From assembly GCA_964509425.1 (NCBI GenBank), contig CAZDWZ010000023.1:1-52062 (forward strand): DNA of 52,062 nt, written 5' to 3'. The notes under the pieces are model-generated. The model saw nothing but the letters and a program-made list of their open reading frames with translations. It made no database searches and was not told where the DNA came from. A program made the translations under genes and the position numbers. This document shows, piece by piece, positions 26,387 through 34,570 of the stretch (positions are counted from its first letter, which is position 1; every line of letters starts with the position of its first letter). The stretch is from CAZDWZ01 sp964509425 (GTDB taxonomy: Bacteria > Bdellovibrionota_C > UBA2361 > SZUA-149 > CAZDWZ01).

Positions 26387-26791
26387 CTACGCCGGCAACA
26401 CAAAGCCCAGCTTTTTCAAATTCTGGATCGAAGAATGAAGCGGAGAGGGGAGCTGGTCCCAGGAAAACCACTTTAGCTCCTTGAACTTCTCGGGCTGCCG
26501 GAGATTCGGAGTTCCGCCTTCGTATTTCGCGATGACATGCAGCGTCACGAAGTGTTTGTTTTCCCGCTCGAAAACGTCGTTCGTGTAGGGCCCTTGGGTG
26601 AATACGCTTGCGGTAAGTCCCGTTTCTTCGATGAGCTCTCGCTTCGCGCACGTAAGCGGTGATTCACCGAATTCAAGAAGCCCGCCCGGAAACACCCAGC
26701 TCTCGGCGCCCGGTGCCATCCGCCGCTGGCCGAGGAGAACCTTCTTCCCGTCTTTGAGAATAATGCCGAGAGCGATTTTTGGTTCTGCCAT
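26387..26791 (-). CDS. Nudix hydrolase
   Basis: 134 aa from ATG 26791, preceded by AAGGAAG. The frame is open to 27085, but that extension is not protein-like. The Nudix box is complete: GGLLEFGESPLTCAKRELIE followed by ETGL fits G-x5-E-x7-R-E-U-x-E-E-x-G-U. Such small enzymes hydrolyse nucleoside diphosphates linked to another group. The size and the VLLGQRRMAPGAESWVFPGG strand suggest the MutT/ADP-ribose group, but substrate choice cannot be told. It is a cytoplasmic singleton. Confidence 0.92.
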   Translation of the reverse strand: MAEPKIALGIILKDGKKVLLGQRRMAPGAESWVFPGGLLEFGESPLTCAKRELIEETGLTASVFTQGPYTNDVFERENKHFVTLHVIAKYEGGTPNLRQPEKFKELKWFSWDQLPSPLHSSIQNLKKLGFVLPA

Positions 26792-27263
26792 GACTTCCTT
26801 GGGGTGGTTGAAGCGAATGCCGCTTGGAGTCAGCTGTAGGACGGCAAGGATGGAAGAGCAAGCAAGCGGGGCTAGTGGGGGCCTTTGGACGTATCTCCTC
26901 GTTGCAGAAGCGTGCGGCGTCATTTGCAATACGCGTGGAAGAGCAAGCAAGAACGGCCAAGTAGGGGAGAGGTTCGACTTTTCCGGGCTTTTTTGATACT
27001 TTCCCCGCCCCCGTTCATTTCCAACGACAGTCCCGGAAGAAGGCACACTCCTTCTTATCCGCCGTTTTCTCCATTCGGCGGACAAGAAGCTGCCTGTGTC
27101 AGGCGTTTTTCTAGGTTTTTTTGCGCATCCTCTGCTTGAAAATCGGTGTCGCGCGCTTCGGGCATAGGCTGAAATCCCTCCTGGGTTTCAGCCTGTGTCC
27201 TTGGTCCGCACCCTTTCCACGCACTGACCGGGACGAAAACCCCGGAGGAGTAAACTGAACACG
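26792..27263. other. gene-free stretch with a hairpin
   Basis: No frame is supported. AGGCTGAAA at 27166-27174 pairs with TTTCAGCCT at 27186-27194, extended by three G-C pairs past a bulged base. It lies 70 bases upstream of the next gene and could be a leader structure. Confidence 0.45.
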
Positions 27264-27857
27264 ATGAACACTACCCGAACGTCGCCGCGCGCGACCGCCC
27301 GCACCAGCCCGAGCCGCCGGGGCTGGGCGGGGATCCCCGTGACGACGAACCCCGTGGCCAGCTACCGCGACCGCCACGACCCGCTCCAGCACAACGACGA
27401 CGAAATGCCCCCGTGGATGCTCCGCGAGCCGCTCGGCACGGACCGCGACACGATGTACGAGCTGCGCTCCCGCGGCGTCCACGTCGAGGAACCGCCGGCC
27501 CGCATCCTCCACATGAACATCCATGGCATGACGGTCCTGCACCGCGGCCTCGAGGTGTACATGAAGTGGAGCGCGCTCGCGGGCGACAACGTCAGCGACG
27601 ACGCGGCCGACGCGCTGGAACGGCTGGGGGTGGTGTACATCAACGACATCCGCCCGGACGGCCAGTGCTGCATCACGATCGACTTCAGCGACTGCGGCCG
27701 GGACATCCAGTTCTGGCTCAGCCGAAAGGACAACGTTCGCATCCGCGCGCAGCAGCTCGTCCTCGAGCAGCAGCGCCGCGGTCTCGGTAACGGCAAGGGC
27801 CGTCGCCGAACCCGCGCGTTCGACAAGAACCGCTGGGTGGTCGCCAAGCACTCGTAG
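27264..27857 (+). CDS. GC-rich orphan with basic termini
   Basis: 197 aa, with GGAGGAG about 11 bases upstream of the ATG. The N-terminus (Arg/Thr/Ser/Pro) and the C-terminus (GKGRRRTRAF) are basic and probably disordered. They flank an alpha/beta core containing VLHRGLEVYMKWSALAGD and QCCITIDFSDCGRDIQFWL. Basic ends could bind nucleic acid or membrane, but no family is recognised. It is the most GC-rich gene here: 47 of the 60 bases at 27301-27360 are G or C. Long frames on other strands and phases are shadows of this composition. Confidence 0.72.
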   Translation: MNTTRTSPRATARTSPSRRGWAGIPVTTNPVASYRDRHDPLQHNDDEMPPWMLREPLGTDRDTMYELRSRGVHVEEPPARILHMNIHGMTVLHRGLEVYMKWSALAGDNVSDDAADALERLGVVYINDIRPDGQCCITIDFSDCGRDIQFWLSRKDNVRIRAQQLVLEQQRRGLGNGKGRRRTRAFDKNRWVVAKHS

Positions 27858-27892
27858 TTCGTTAACCCGTCTCCGAAACCTCTAACCCGGAT

Positions 27893-27935
27893 GCGCGCTG
27901 TTCCAACAAGGGACCACAGGACACAGGCAGCGCGC
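27893..27935 (+). terminator. GC-rich inverted repeat after the gene
   Basis: GCGCGCTG and CAGCGCGC pair perfectly around a 27-base loop, 35 bases after the stop. No T-run is present. Confidence 0.35.
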
Positions 27936-28201
27936 GTCCAAATTGAGGACTGCGTCATATGCTACAACGGGGTCAGGAGCCGGTGATTGCATCGGGTGCC
28001 TGACCTTCGCCTCCAATGACTCTATTTTTACTCTTCAATGATGGAATGAACTCCTTTATTGATCCTTCATCCGAATCAAGCACCTGGCTGAGCGTGGTGC
28101 GGAACCGATACGATGGCGCGGTAAACCGGAATCTGAATTGCGCTGTGCATCTTGCTAGAAACGAAAGCCTCGAAGCGCGGCGAAAAATATCGGAGTGAGT
28201 C

Positions 28202-29194
28202 ATGATTCGCGCGGGATCTAACGAAAGTACTAGGATTCTTCAATCTCGAGCTTCAAATGAAATGAGCCATCTTCGCAAACAGTCGAACCCGCTTCGACTG
28301 TTTCTACTTGCAGGACCCCTTTTCTGCATAAGCGCGTATCTCGTCGCAGACGCCGAGCGCGTTCGTGAGTCGCTCTCCATATTTCGCCGAAAAGTTTCCG
28401 GTGAAACGAAGAACAGTCTTCTTCTCGGAGAGCGGGCGAAACCCGGGGCGATTCAATTCTCAATTCAGCCGCTTGAGGAGTTCGATTTTTTGACGCGCGA
28501 AGAAATCTTCAAGAAACGCGAACTCGCTGTGAGCAGAGGAGAAAATCTCCTCGCGCGTCCGTACGCTCCGAGCGAGGAAGTCTTCGGCCAAGTCGAAGAC
28601 AAAAAGGCATGGTGGGGGATAGAGGGGATCTTCAAGTTCGGTCCTGGGGCGCAGGGGAACTCCGGACTCTCCGAAGAAGCGAGGTATGTGATGAATCCGT
28701 TTCTCCTCGTAGGACTCGTTGAACGGAATGCGTATATCGTGAAGAATCCGTCGAGCATCGATTTCGACCCGTACCCGAAAGCCATCGGCATTGAAATCGA
28801 ACCACGAGAACGGCGGGGCAGGGTGAGATACGATCTCAACGGTTACAGAAATTTCTTGAAAGTCGCCGACAAAACCAATCTTGAGAGCACTCCGCTCGAT
28901 CTCGTTCTCTACAATGCGCGGGATCTGGGGTTTCGCTTTTTTTCGATCGACGAGAAAGCGTCCTCAGGAATCCGCTGGGATGGAAGAAGGGAGTCGTCGT
29001 TTCCCCTCCTGCAGTTTCTCCACACGGGCCCGAGCTGCGGGATGCCGGGAGGCTGCAACAACATGAGCCCGATGCTCGAATCGGTGAAGGTGAGCTTACT
29101 TGGCGGCACAGGGAGAATCGCTGTGAAGCTCTGGAAAGACGAGCCCGCGGATGTTCACGGCACCGCGGACATTGATTTCACGATTGAATTTTAA
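28202..29194 (+). CDS. hypothetical protein with N-terminal signal anchor
   Basis: 330 aa from ATG 28202, with GGAGTGAG upstream; an internal ATG at 28262 has no such site. A hydrophobic segment at about 33-51 (LRLFLLAGPLFCISAYLVA) acts as signal anchor or signal peptide, leaving a large soluble domain outside the cytoplasm. The C-terminal third (SCGMPGGCNNMSPMLESV) holds a Cys pair, and it ends in strands typical of a beta-sandwich. No family recognised. Its stop overlaps the end of the convergent DUF1566 remnant. Confidence 0.7.
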   Translation: MIRAGSNESTRILQSRASNEMSHLRKQSNPLRLFLLAGPLFCISAYLVADAERVRESLSIFRRKVSGETKNSLLLGERAKPGAIQFSIQPLEEFDFLTREEIFKKRELAVSRGENLLARPYAPSEEVFGQVEDKKAWWGIEGIFKFGPGAQGNSGLSEEARYVMNPFLLVGLVERNAYIVKNPSSIDFDPYPKAIGIEIEPRERRGRVRYDLNGYRNFLKVADKTNLESTPLDLVLYNARDLGFRFFSIDEKASSGIRWDGRRESSFPLLQFLHTGPSCGMPGGCNNMSPMLESVKVSLLGGTGRIAVKLWKDEPADVHGTADIDFTIEF

Positions 29195-29519
29195 CGAGAA
29201 GTCGTTTTGGCTTCTCACGGCTGAAAGCTGCGGGTGCAGCGAACACAATTGAAAACGTCTTTAGATTCGTAACTTGAGCTCCATTGGCGAATAGCTGCGC
29301 AATGGCGCTTGTTGGCGAATCTTCGGTGGACGACCAATACGGCGATGTACTAAATCCACCGATTGCTATCCGGTTGCTGTAGAGACAATCCAGTTGAGTC
29401 GTCGCCGGGAGGAACCAGTCGTTGTAACAAGTGTTGCCGCTCTGGCATGGGGTATTTCCTTGAGAGTCGACCTCATGATCCGCGCACAATCGCGCGGCAT
29501 ACGTGCCCCTGTGGTTCAA
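29178..29519 (-). pseudogene. DUF1566 (Lcl C-terminal) domain fragment
   Basis: 113 codons that keep the recognisable core of the DUF1566/Lcl domain: NDWFLPATTQLDCLYSNR, then IAIGGFSTSPYWSSTE and FANGAQ. This domain is usually the C-terminal part of longer exported proteins that bind glycosaminoglycans or other surface ligands. Here there is no signal peptide, and the 5' end runs into the inverted repeat at 29502-29585. The usual ending with repeated V-R-A-V/I-R is degraded. It is therefore a truncated remnant, probably broken when the repeat arrived. Confidence 0.65.
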
Positions 29520-29585
29520 CAGGTAGGCGAGTCGCTACGTCGTTACGACTTGGTTCGCGACACCTACTTTTACCACAGGGGCACG
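29502..29585. repeat. dispersed repeat with 14-bp inverted ends
   Basis: CGTGCCCCTGTGGT at 29502-29515 and its perfect reverse complement at 29572-29585 enclose 56 bases. The ends are a variant of the CTCTGTGGTT repeats. It coincides with the broken 5' end of the DUF1566 fragment. Confidence 0.7.
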
Positions 29586-29649
29586 GCGGCACAGCGATTG
29601 CACAAAGGGGACAGCAACGGAGAAAGTTCCGACTCCGGCGTTGTGGGCG

Positions 29650-29685
29650 GCTTCCGGTTTTGGGGCCTAGGGAAAAACCGGAAGC
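29650..29685 (-). terminator. 12-bp hairpin after the 29706-30299 gene
   Basis: GCTTCCGGTTTT at 29650-29661 and AAAACCGGAAGC at 29674-29685 pair perfectly around a 12-base loop, 20 bases past the stop of the minus-strand membrane gene. The T-rich arm makes it the best intrinsic-terminator candidate in this part. Confidence 0.55.
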
Positions 29686-29705
29686 GCGAATACTGCCGCC
29701 TGGGT

Positions 29706-30299
29706 CTACGTTGGCGTGAGAACTGCCTCGCCCTTACGGTTGACCCAGAGAGCGCCGAGTTCTGCGATGACGAGCTGGTCGTTCTTCAGCAGAGTGTAGA
29801 GCTTCATGACGTAGTTCCCCGAACGCCACGTTCGAAGACACTTCGGCGGCATAGCCGAATCGCCCGGAAGACAGACAATCCGAATGTCCGCTTCGGACTC
29901 CGGAAGCACCACGAGAACGACGGTGTAGAGGTGCGGAGGAGACCCGCTCCCTGTCGGAGAGTGGGGATTGGACCGCGGCATGATGCGGTAGCCTTCCCCG
30001 ATACCCGCGAGCAGGATCTGGGTCATCTCCTCTTCGTCGAGGGTGATGTTCGTGTCTTGGAGTGACGTCCGATTGATCCCGGCAAAAAGCCGGATGATCG
30101 AATAGAACGCAACGAGGGTCACGGCGTTTGCTGCCGTGCTCCGGACGGGGCTGCTCCATCGACGTCCGATCGCACCGAGCAGAGTGCGATATTCGCCGAC
30201 GAAATATCGAACTGCGACGGCGACGGCCACGAGCGCAAGAACGAGCGCAAGAACGAGCACCGTCACCAGAAATGCGATCGGATCAGAGACGAGATTCAT
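29706..30299 (-). CDS. GC-rich membrane protein, paralogue of 38510-39118
   Basis: 197 aa. A long hydrophobic span (about 8-33) is followed by an amphipathic basic stretch with RWSSPVRSTAANAVTLV, then a second weaker hydrophobic region and a C-terminal domain of about 100 residues. It resembles the 202-aa product at 38510-39118 along its length: R-W-x4-R-S-T after the first span, R-L-F-A-G-I-N-R-T-S-L against R-G-I-S-D-E-S-L, a V-V-L-V-V-x-P strand, and an L-G-x-L-x-V ending. No outside family is recognised. The ATG at 30299 follows GGGAG. A hairpin follows the stop. Confidence 0.75.
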   Translation of the reverse strand: MNLVSDPIAFLVTVLVLALVLALVAVAVAVRYFVGEYRTLLGAIGRRWSSPVRSTAANAVTLVAFYSIIRLFAGINRTSLQDTNITLDEEEMTQILLAGIGEGYRIMPRSNPHSPTGSGSPPHLYTVVLVVLPESEADIRIVCLPGDSAMPPKCLRTWRSGNYVMKLYTLLKNDQLVIAELGALWVNRKGEAVLTPT

Positions 30300-30789
30300 G
30301 AGAAACTCCCTCTCCTAAAACCTTGGAAACCGGATAGCCGAAGAGAAGTGAACTTCTATCAGGCTGTCCGCGTGCCGTTTTTCCCGAGTAAGAAGTGTCA
30401 AGAGCTTTCCGCCGCGCTGGGGAGGGCGGTTAAATGGAACTCGGAAAGGTTATACGAAATATCCGCGAGATATTACGAAGCGAGGCTTGCGATTGGGTTA
30501 CGGCTCGCTGACGTTCGCTCCCATTACGACCGCATGAGCTTGCGGCGGCAAGAACAGCTCGCCACCTCGCTTTCAGCGCATTGGTCTCTCCCATCAATCT
30601 CCTCGTTCTGAATCGGCGGGAGGAAATCGAATTCCGTGCGTGGCCCTAAATTTCCCGACATCACCGGTTCTTTCCCATCTTTCTCCGGGAATTCGCAAAC
30701 TAACGATTGATAATTTTTCCGGCCGAAAAACGCGGGATGTTCTCGACGTACAAGCGGCCAGAAATACAGGTTCTACAAAGGAGAATGCG
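30300..30789. other. intergenic; one doubtful small frame
   Basis: A GTG-started 87-codon frame at 30348-30611 (MNFYQAVRVPFF, ending PSISSF) has protein-like composition but no good ribosome binding site. I record it as possible only. The remainder holds the leader of the 30790 gene. Confidence 0.35.
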
Positions 30790-31503
30790 ATGGATATGCT
30801 TAGCACGCTGCACGCCCGCGGGATCGTGGTCCTCGAGAAGGCCGTGCACGAGTCGTGGCTCGTGAACGTGAAGTCCGCGCTCGAGGCCGCCGACATGCTG
30901 AATGTGAACGGTCGCGCCGCCTCCACGATGCCGGACTCGCTGGAACTCCTCTACCGCACCGTTCTCGAACCTCTCGTGACCGAGACCCTCGGTGCGCCGA
31001 TGCCCGTGAACGAATGGCAGTCGAGCACGATCGTCCGCGGCTTCGAAGGCGACGCCTTCCCGCACATCGACGGTCAAGGCTACATTGGCCGCGGCGGGAC
31101 GTGGAACCGCCTCCCCGGTTTCCAGGTGCTCGTCGCCGTTCCGCTCGCCGATGCCGTCTCGACGGCGCGCCGCGGCGGCCTCATGGGCATCGTAAACGGC
31201 CACGAGGCGGTGCGAGAGTTCTTCCTGAAGCACGCCTCGAAGTACTTTCACGCGGACGGGAGCTGCAAGTTGGAGGAAGCGAAGGCGTGCTCCCGCCACC
31301 TCACCGGCTGGCTGCACGACGCACGCATCGAGTCCGGCACCGAGCCGCTCTACGGGAAGCCGGGGTCGGTGACGATCGCGACGTCCCTCATGCCGCACTA
31401 TGTCGACGCGAACGATGCGGAGGATCGCACTGTCGTCTATTTCCGCCTCGGGACTCACTCGAAGACGGGGCTCCCCGCCCTGATCAAGCAACGCCAATTC
31501 TAG
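30790..31503 (+). CDS. putative 2-oxoglutarate/Fe(II) oxygenase (PhyH-like), GC-rich
   Basis: 237 aa from ATG 30790, with AAAGGAG directly upstream. The earlier start at 30640 would run through non-coding-like sequence. The layout fits the phytanoyl-CoA dioxygenase-like double-stranded beta-helix: H92-x-D94 in FPHIDGQGY, a conserved PGFQVLVAVPLAD strand, KPGSVTIATSLMPH with the distal H203, and R213 in RTVVYFRLG for the 2-oxoglutarate carboxylate. Such enzymes hydroxylate small molecules or residues. It shares the high third-position GC of the scattered orphan genes. The small zinc-ribbon gene follows 72 bases downstream. The substrate is unknown. Confidence 0.68.
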   Translation: MDMLSTLHARGIVVLEKAVHESWLVNVKSALEAADMLNVNGRAASTMPDSLELLYRTVLEPLVTETLGAPMPVNEWQSSTIVRGFEGDAFPHIDGQGYIGRGGTWNRLPGFQVLVAVPLADAVSTARRGGLMGIVNGHEAVREFFLKHASKYFHADGSCKLEEAKACSRHLTGWLHDARIESGTEPLYGKPGSVTIATSLMPHYVDANDAEDRTVVYFRLGTHSKTGLPALIKQRQF

Positions 31504-31575
31504 GTCACCAGGAAGCCGCGCCCTCCGGAGGCAACGGAGTCTCCGGGAGCACAGCTTCATCACCGAGGAGTTCGG

Positions 31576-31758
31576 ATGAAAGTCTCGCATCTGCTGCAGT
31601 GCTCGAAGTGCCGTTTGAAGATTCAGGACAAAGCGCACGTCGTCCACGGCCGCATCTTGTGCGACCGCTGTCACAAGCCGACCTGCTCGTGCTGCGCGCC
31701 CCGCCGCACGAAGATCCGCCGCCCGAAGAAGCAGATTGACTCCGAGTGCGCCTACTAA
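31576..31758 (+). CDS. small zinc-ribbon protein
   Basis: 60 aa, with GAGGAG upstream of the ATG. It has a C-x2-C pair (CSKC, residues 9-12) and a second cluster (CDRCHKPTCSCC, residues 29-40), enough for one or two zinc sites, then a basic tail (RRTKIRRPKKQ). Small ribbons of this form bind nucleic acid or proteins. It lies 72 bases after the oxygenase gene on the same strand, with only an imperfect hairpin between, so co-transcription is likely. Confidence 0.7.
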   Translation: MKVSHLLQCSKCRLKIQDKAHVVHGRILCDRCHKPTCSCCAPRRTKIRRPKKQIDSECAY

Positions 31759-31927
31759 CGCGCCTCACCCGTCGACTTCGCCCATCGCTGTCAGCCAGGT
31801 TCTGCTCTGATATCAGCCTACTCGATATCCGTCTGGTGCACGTTACGCACCCTCACTTCTGGCCGCCGCTTGTGACGGAAAAGTTATTGTTCGTTGGAGA
31901 GTCTTCCTTTTCTGTGGAAGCTCCGCG

Positions 31928-32027
31928 CTTCTGTGTCTCTGTGGTTCATTAGATGCCGCAAACCAGGTCGCAACGACGCGGTGACTCACAGTCCTGCTTA
32001 ATCACAGAGGCAAAGAGGCACAGAGGC
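31928..32027. repeat. CTCTGTG-type dispersed repeat, imperfect inverted pair
   Basis: CTTCTGTGTCTCTGTGGTTC at 31928-31947 faces a degenerate inverse copy at 31999-32027 (TAATCACAGAGGCAAAGAGG and on). The rest of 31759-32235 shows no supported gene. Confidence 0.7.
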
Positions 32028-32235
32028 AAGCAGAGGAGGAACGTTAGGTCGGCTCCTGCCCCAAAATTTAGAGCAACCGCTGAGTACCGCTCGAGTGTCG
32101 TCCCAATCCGGCGAAGTTTTCCCCCAGATTCTGACGACGCCATGTAGGGCGCATCATATCTGATTCTTCTTACGGCGTGATATCGCCTCTGTCGGTTTCT
32201 GAGTTGCAAATTCGAAGCCCTACCGGAGAGACATC

Positions 32236-33411
32236 ATGAAAGCACTTTGCTGGCACGGCACAGGCGACGTCCGCGTTGACACCGTCCCTGATCCGAAGAT
32301 TGAGAATGCGCGCGATTCGATCATCAAGGTGACATCGACTGCAATTTGCGGCTCGGATCTTCACCTGCTCGACGGATACATGCCGACTATGGAGTCTGGG
32401 GATATCCTCGGGCATGAGTTCATGGGTGAAGTTGTCGAGCTGGGCTCGGCGGTGACAAATCTAAAAAAAGGCGATCGCGTCGTAGTTCCATTCACGATGG
32501 CTTGCGGTTCCTGTTTCTTCTGCGAAAAACAACTCTACTCGTGCTGCGATAACTCAAATCCAAACGCGAAGATGGCAGAAGAAGCGATGGGACATTCGCC
32601 TTCGGGAATGTTCGGCTACTCGCACACGATGGGCGGCTTCTCAGGCGGACAAGCTGAATATGTTCGCGTGCCGTTTGCCGATGTCGGACCGTTCAAAGTT
32701 CCAGACGGGCTGCCCGACGAGAAGGTGCTGTTCCTTACCGACATTCTGCCGACTGGATACATGGCCGCGGAGCAGGCGGACATCGAGCCCGGTGACACAG
32801 TCGCGGTGTGGGGATGCGGGCCCGTGGGGCAGTTCGCTATCCAGAGCGCATGGCTTTTTGGAGCGGGGCGGGTCATTGCCATAGACACGGTGCCGGAGCG
32901 ACTCGAGATGGCGCGACGTCTCGGAAGAGCAGAGACGATTGATTTCATGGAAGCGGAAGACAGCGTTTACGCTTCGCTTCAACAGATGACAAAAGGACGT
33001 GGGCCGGATCGCTGTATCGATGCGGTGGGTGCGGAGGCGCACGGGTGGGGAAGTTCCCGGGCGATTCTCGACCGCGTGAAGACTTCAACAGGCTTGGGAA
33101 CGGATCGGCCCGATGCACTTCGGCAAGCGATTTTCTGCTGCCGAAAAGGCGGCACTGTCTCAGTTCCCGGAGTGTATTCGTTCGTCGACAAGATGCCGAT
33201 GGGGGCGTTCATCAACAAATCGCTTGTAATGAAGACCGGGCAGACGCATGTGCATCGCTATCTAAAGCCACTGATGGAGAAGATCGAACGGGAAGAGATC
33301 GATCCGTCTGCGATCATCACACATCGCATGCCGCTCGCCGATGCGCCGGAAGGATACAAGAAGTTCCGAGATAAAACTGACGGATGTGTGAAGGTGGTAT
33401 TGAAGCCGTAG
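32236..33411 (+). CDS. zinc-dependent alcohol dehydrogenase, formaldehyde-dehydrogenase-like
   Basis: 391 aa, medium-chain dehydrogenase/reductase. Catalytic zinc ligands are C38 (ICGSDLHL) and H60-E61 (GDILGHEFMG). The structural zinc cluster is C90, C93, C96 and C103/C104 (CGSCFFCEKQLYSCC). The Rossmann motif is VWGCGPVG. The long insertion after residue 105 (EEAMGHSPSGMFGYSHTMGG) is typical of the glutathione-independent formaldehyde dehydrogenase-like branch. It would oxidise an alcohol or aldehyde with NAD in the cytoplasm. GGAGAGA precedes the ATG. A perfect palindrome follows the stop. Confidence 0.93.
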   Translation: MKALCWHGTGDVRVDTVPDPKIENARDSIIKVTSTAICGSDLHLLDGYMPTMESGDILGHEFMGEVVELGSAVTNLKKGDRVVVPFTMACGSCFFCEKQLYSCCDNSNPNAKMAEEAMGHSPSGMFGYSHTMGGFSGGQAEYVRVPFADVGPFKVPDGLPDEKVLFLTDILPTGYMAAEQADIEPGDTVAVWGCGPVGQFAIQSAWLFGAGRVIAIDTVPERLEMARRLGRAETIDFMEAEDSVYASLQQMTKGRGPDRCIDAVGAEAHGWGSSRAILDRVKTSTGLGTDRPDALRQAIFCCRKGGTVSVPGVYSFVDKMPMGAFINKSLVMKTGQTHVHRYLKPLMEKIEREEIDPSAIITHRMPLADAPEGYKKFRDKTDGCVKVVLKP

Positions 33412-33428
33412 CGGAGAGTGGTATTGAT

Positions 33429-33462
33429 TGAAGCCGTAACGCTCGCGAGCGTTACGGCTTCA
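33429..33462. terminator. 34-bp perfect palindrome between convergent genes
   Basis: TGAAGCCGTAACGCTCG at 33429-33445 is followed at once by its exact reverse complement, giving 17-base arms with no spacer. The half-site repeats the last codons of the dehydrogenase gene (TTGAAGCCGTAGCGG), so it probably arose by local duplication. It would serve both convergent genes as a terminator. Confidence 0.6.
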
Positions 33463-33521
33463 TGAACTCGCCCACCTCTCGACGATGTTGTCGGAGAGGG
33501 CGAGTAATCCGAGCGGAAGCC

Positions 33522-34340
33522 CTAATCCGCTTCCAAACAAAAAACCGACCAGCTCCCGAGCGTTGACGCCGGTGAACCGCCAGATTCGATATGCATGAAG
33601 AGCATATCATCGGCGTCTATCGAATGATCCCGCTCTCCGGAACAGGTCTTCAACCCGGGGTTGTCTCCGTTTATGCTGCAGAGGGTAGTCAAACTGGCAG
33701 GGCCTACGCCGTAAGTGTCTGCCGACAGCACACCGAGATAGAAGGCCCAAAGATTCGAAGGTCCGGGTTCCACGCTGAGATTCATCTGGTATCCAATTCG
33801 CGAGCAGGAGGATCCCGCAACGACGGCGACGTTGCTCGCCGCAATTTGAGATCCGAAGTTCTGCGGCGCGTTTATTGCGTACCCAAAGCTGCCTGGAGCC
33901 GAGGGCGACAAGGGAGTACTTGAATTCGATCCGCTGAAGTAGAAACGTGGCACGCTCGCTGCTGCAGGACCGGTTGCACCTGTGGCTCCGGTTGCGCCAT
34001 TCAAACCTGTCGCACCAGTCGCACCTGTGGCTCCGGGTAGACCGGCCAACCCTGCAGGTCCGGGGGCGCCGGCAGGGCCGGCCGGACCCATCAAGCCCGT
34101 CGGGCCTGTCGGACCCGTTGCACCGACGGAACCTCCACCTCCACCGCCACCTGGACTGGAAATTGTCGTGTATCCTGGCGGACAAGGAGTCTGACTTCTG
34201 GTGTGCCGCGCGCCGGTTCTATTGTCGCGACATACCCAGACGCCACTTTGCGCGTCGGCAGATGAAACGTGAACACTCTGCATCGCTCCAACCACGAGGG
34301 AGAAGGCAAAAAGTTTTGATGCGATAATATGAGTTTTCAT
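33522..34340 (-). CDS. exported collagen-like protein
   Basis: 272 aa from ATG 34340; upstream in-frame codons are not needed. It has a signal peptide of about 30 residues (FAFSLVVGAMQSVHVSSADA). A short Cys-containing domain (WVCRDNRTGARH, CPPGYTTI) follows, then a Gly run and about 20 G-X-Y triplets rich in GPTGPTG, GPAGPAG and GATGATG, which can form a collagen triple helix. The C-terminal 130-residue domain has four cysteines and probably caps the trimer. Such proteins are surface-exposed stalks. The mRNA would be extremely GC-rich over the repeat. Confidence 0.85.
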   Translation of the reverse strand: MKTHIIASKLFAFSLVVGAMQSVHVSSADAQSGVWVCRDNRTGARHTRSQTPCPPGYTTISSPGGGGGGGSVGATGPTGPTGLMGPAGPAGAPGPAGLAGLPGATGATGATGLNGATGATGATGPAAASVPRFYFSGSNSSTPLSPSAPGSFGYAINAPQNFGSQIAASNVAVVAGSSCSRIGYQMNLSVEPGPSNLWAFYLGVLSADTYGVGPASLTTLCSINGDNPGLKTCSGERDHSIDADDMLFMHIESGGSPASTLGSWSVFCLEAD

Positions 34341-34570
34341 ATCGGAGGTCTTCCTTTGCTTCAGGTCGAACTGAAAATCGGTTCCGGAACTCTTCGAGAA
34401 ACAGCCAACCGGTATTATCACCCGATCAGTAAAACGGCCAAGCAAAAACTGGTTCGAGCGAGTTAGAGTTTAGGTTGGGACGTGCAGGAGACAACTCTCT
34501 CGTGAATCGAGACCCTCAAACGAAATATCTCTGGTTCGCGTTGAGGGAAAGAAGGGGAACGCACATTGGC

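Noticed and set aside
26076..26651. 191-codon minus-strand frame across the MFS and Nudix genes
   Set aside because: Arg/Glu-rich antisense shadow; both underlying genes are well supported by motifs.
30700..31674. 324-codon open frame on the minus strand, and a 294-codon plus frame at 30855-31739
   Set aside because: Both overlap the oxygenase gene, which has the motifs and the ribosome binding site; composition of these frames is that of GC-rich shadows.
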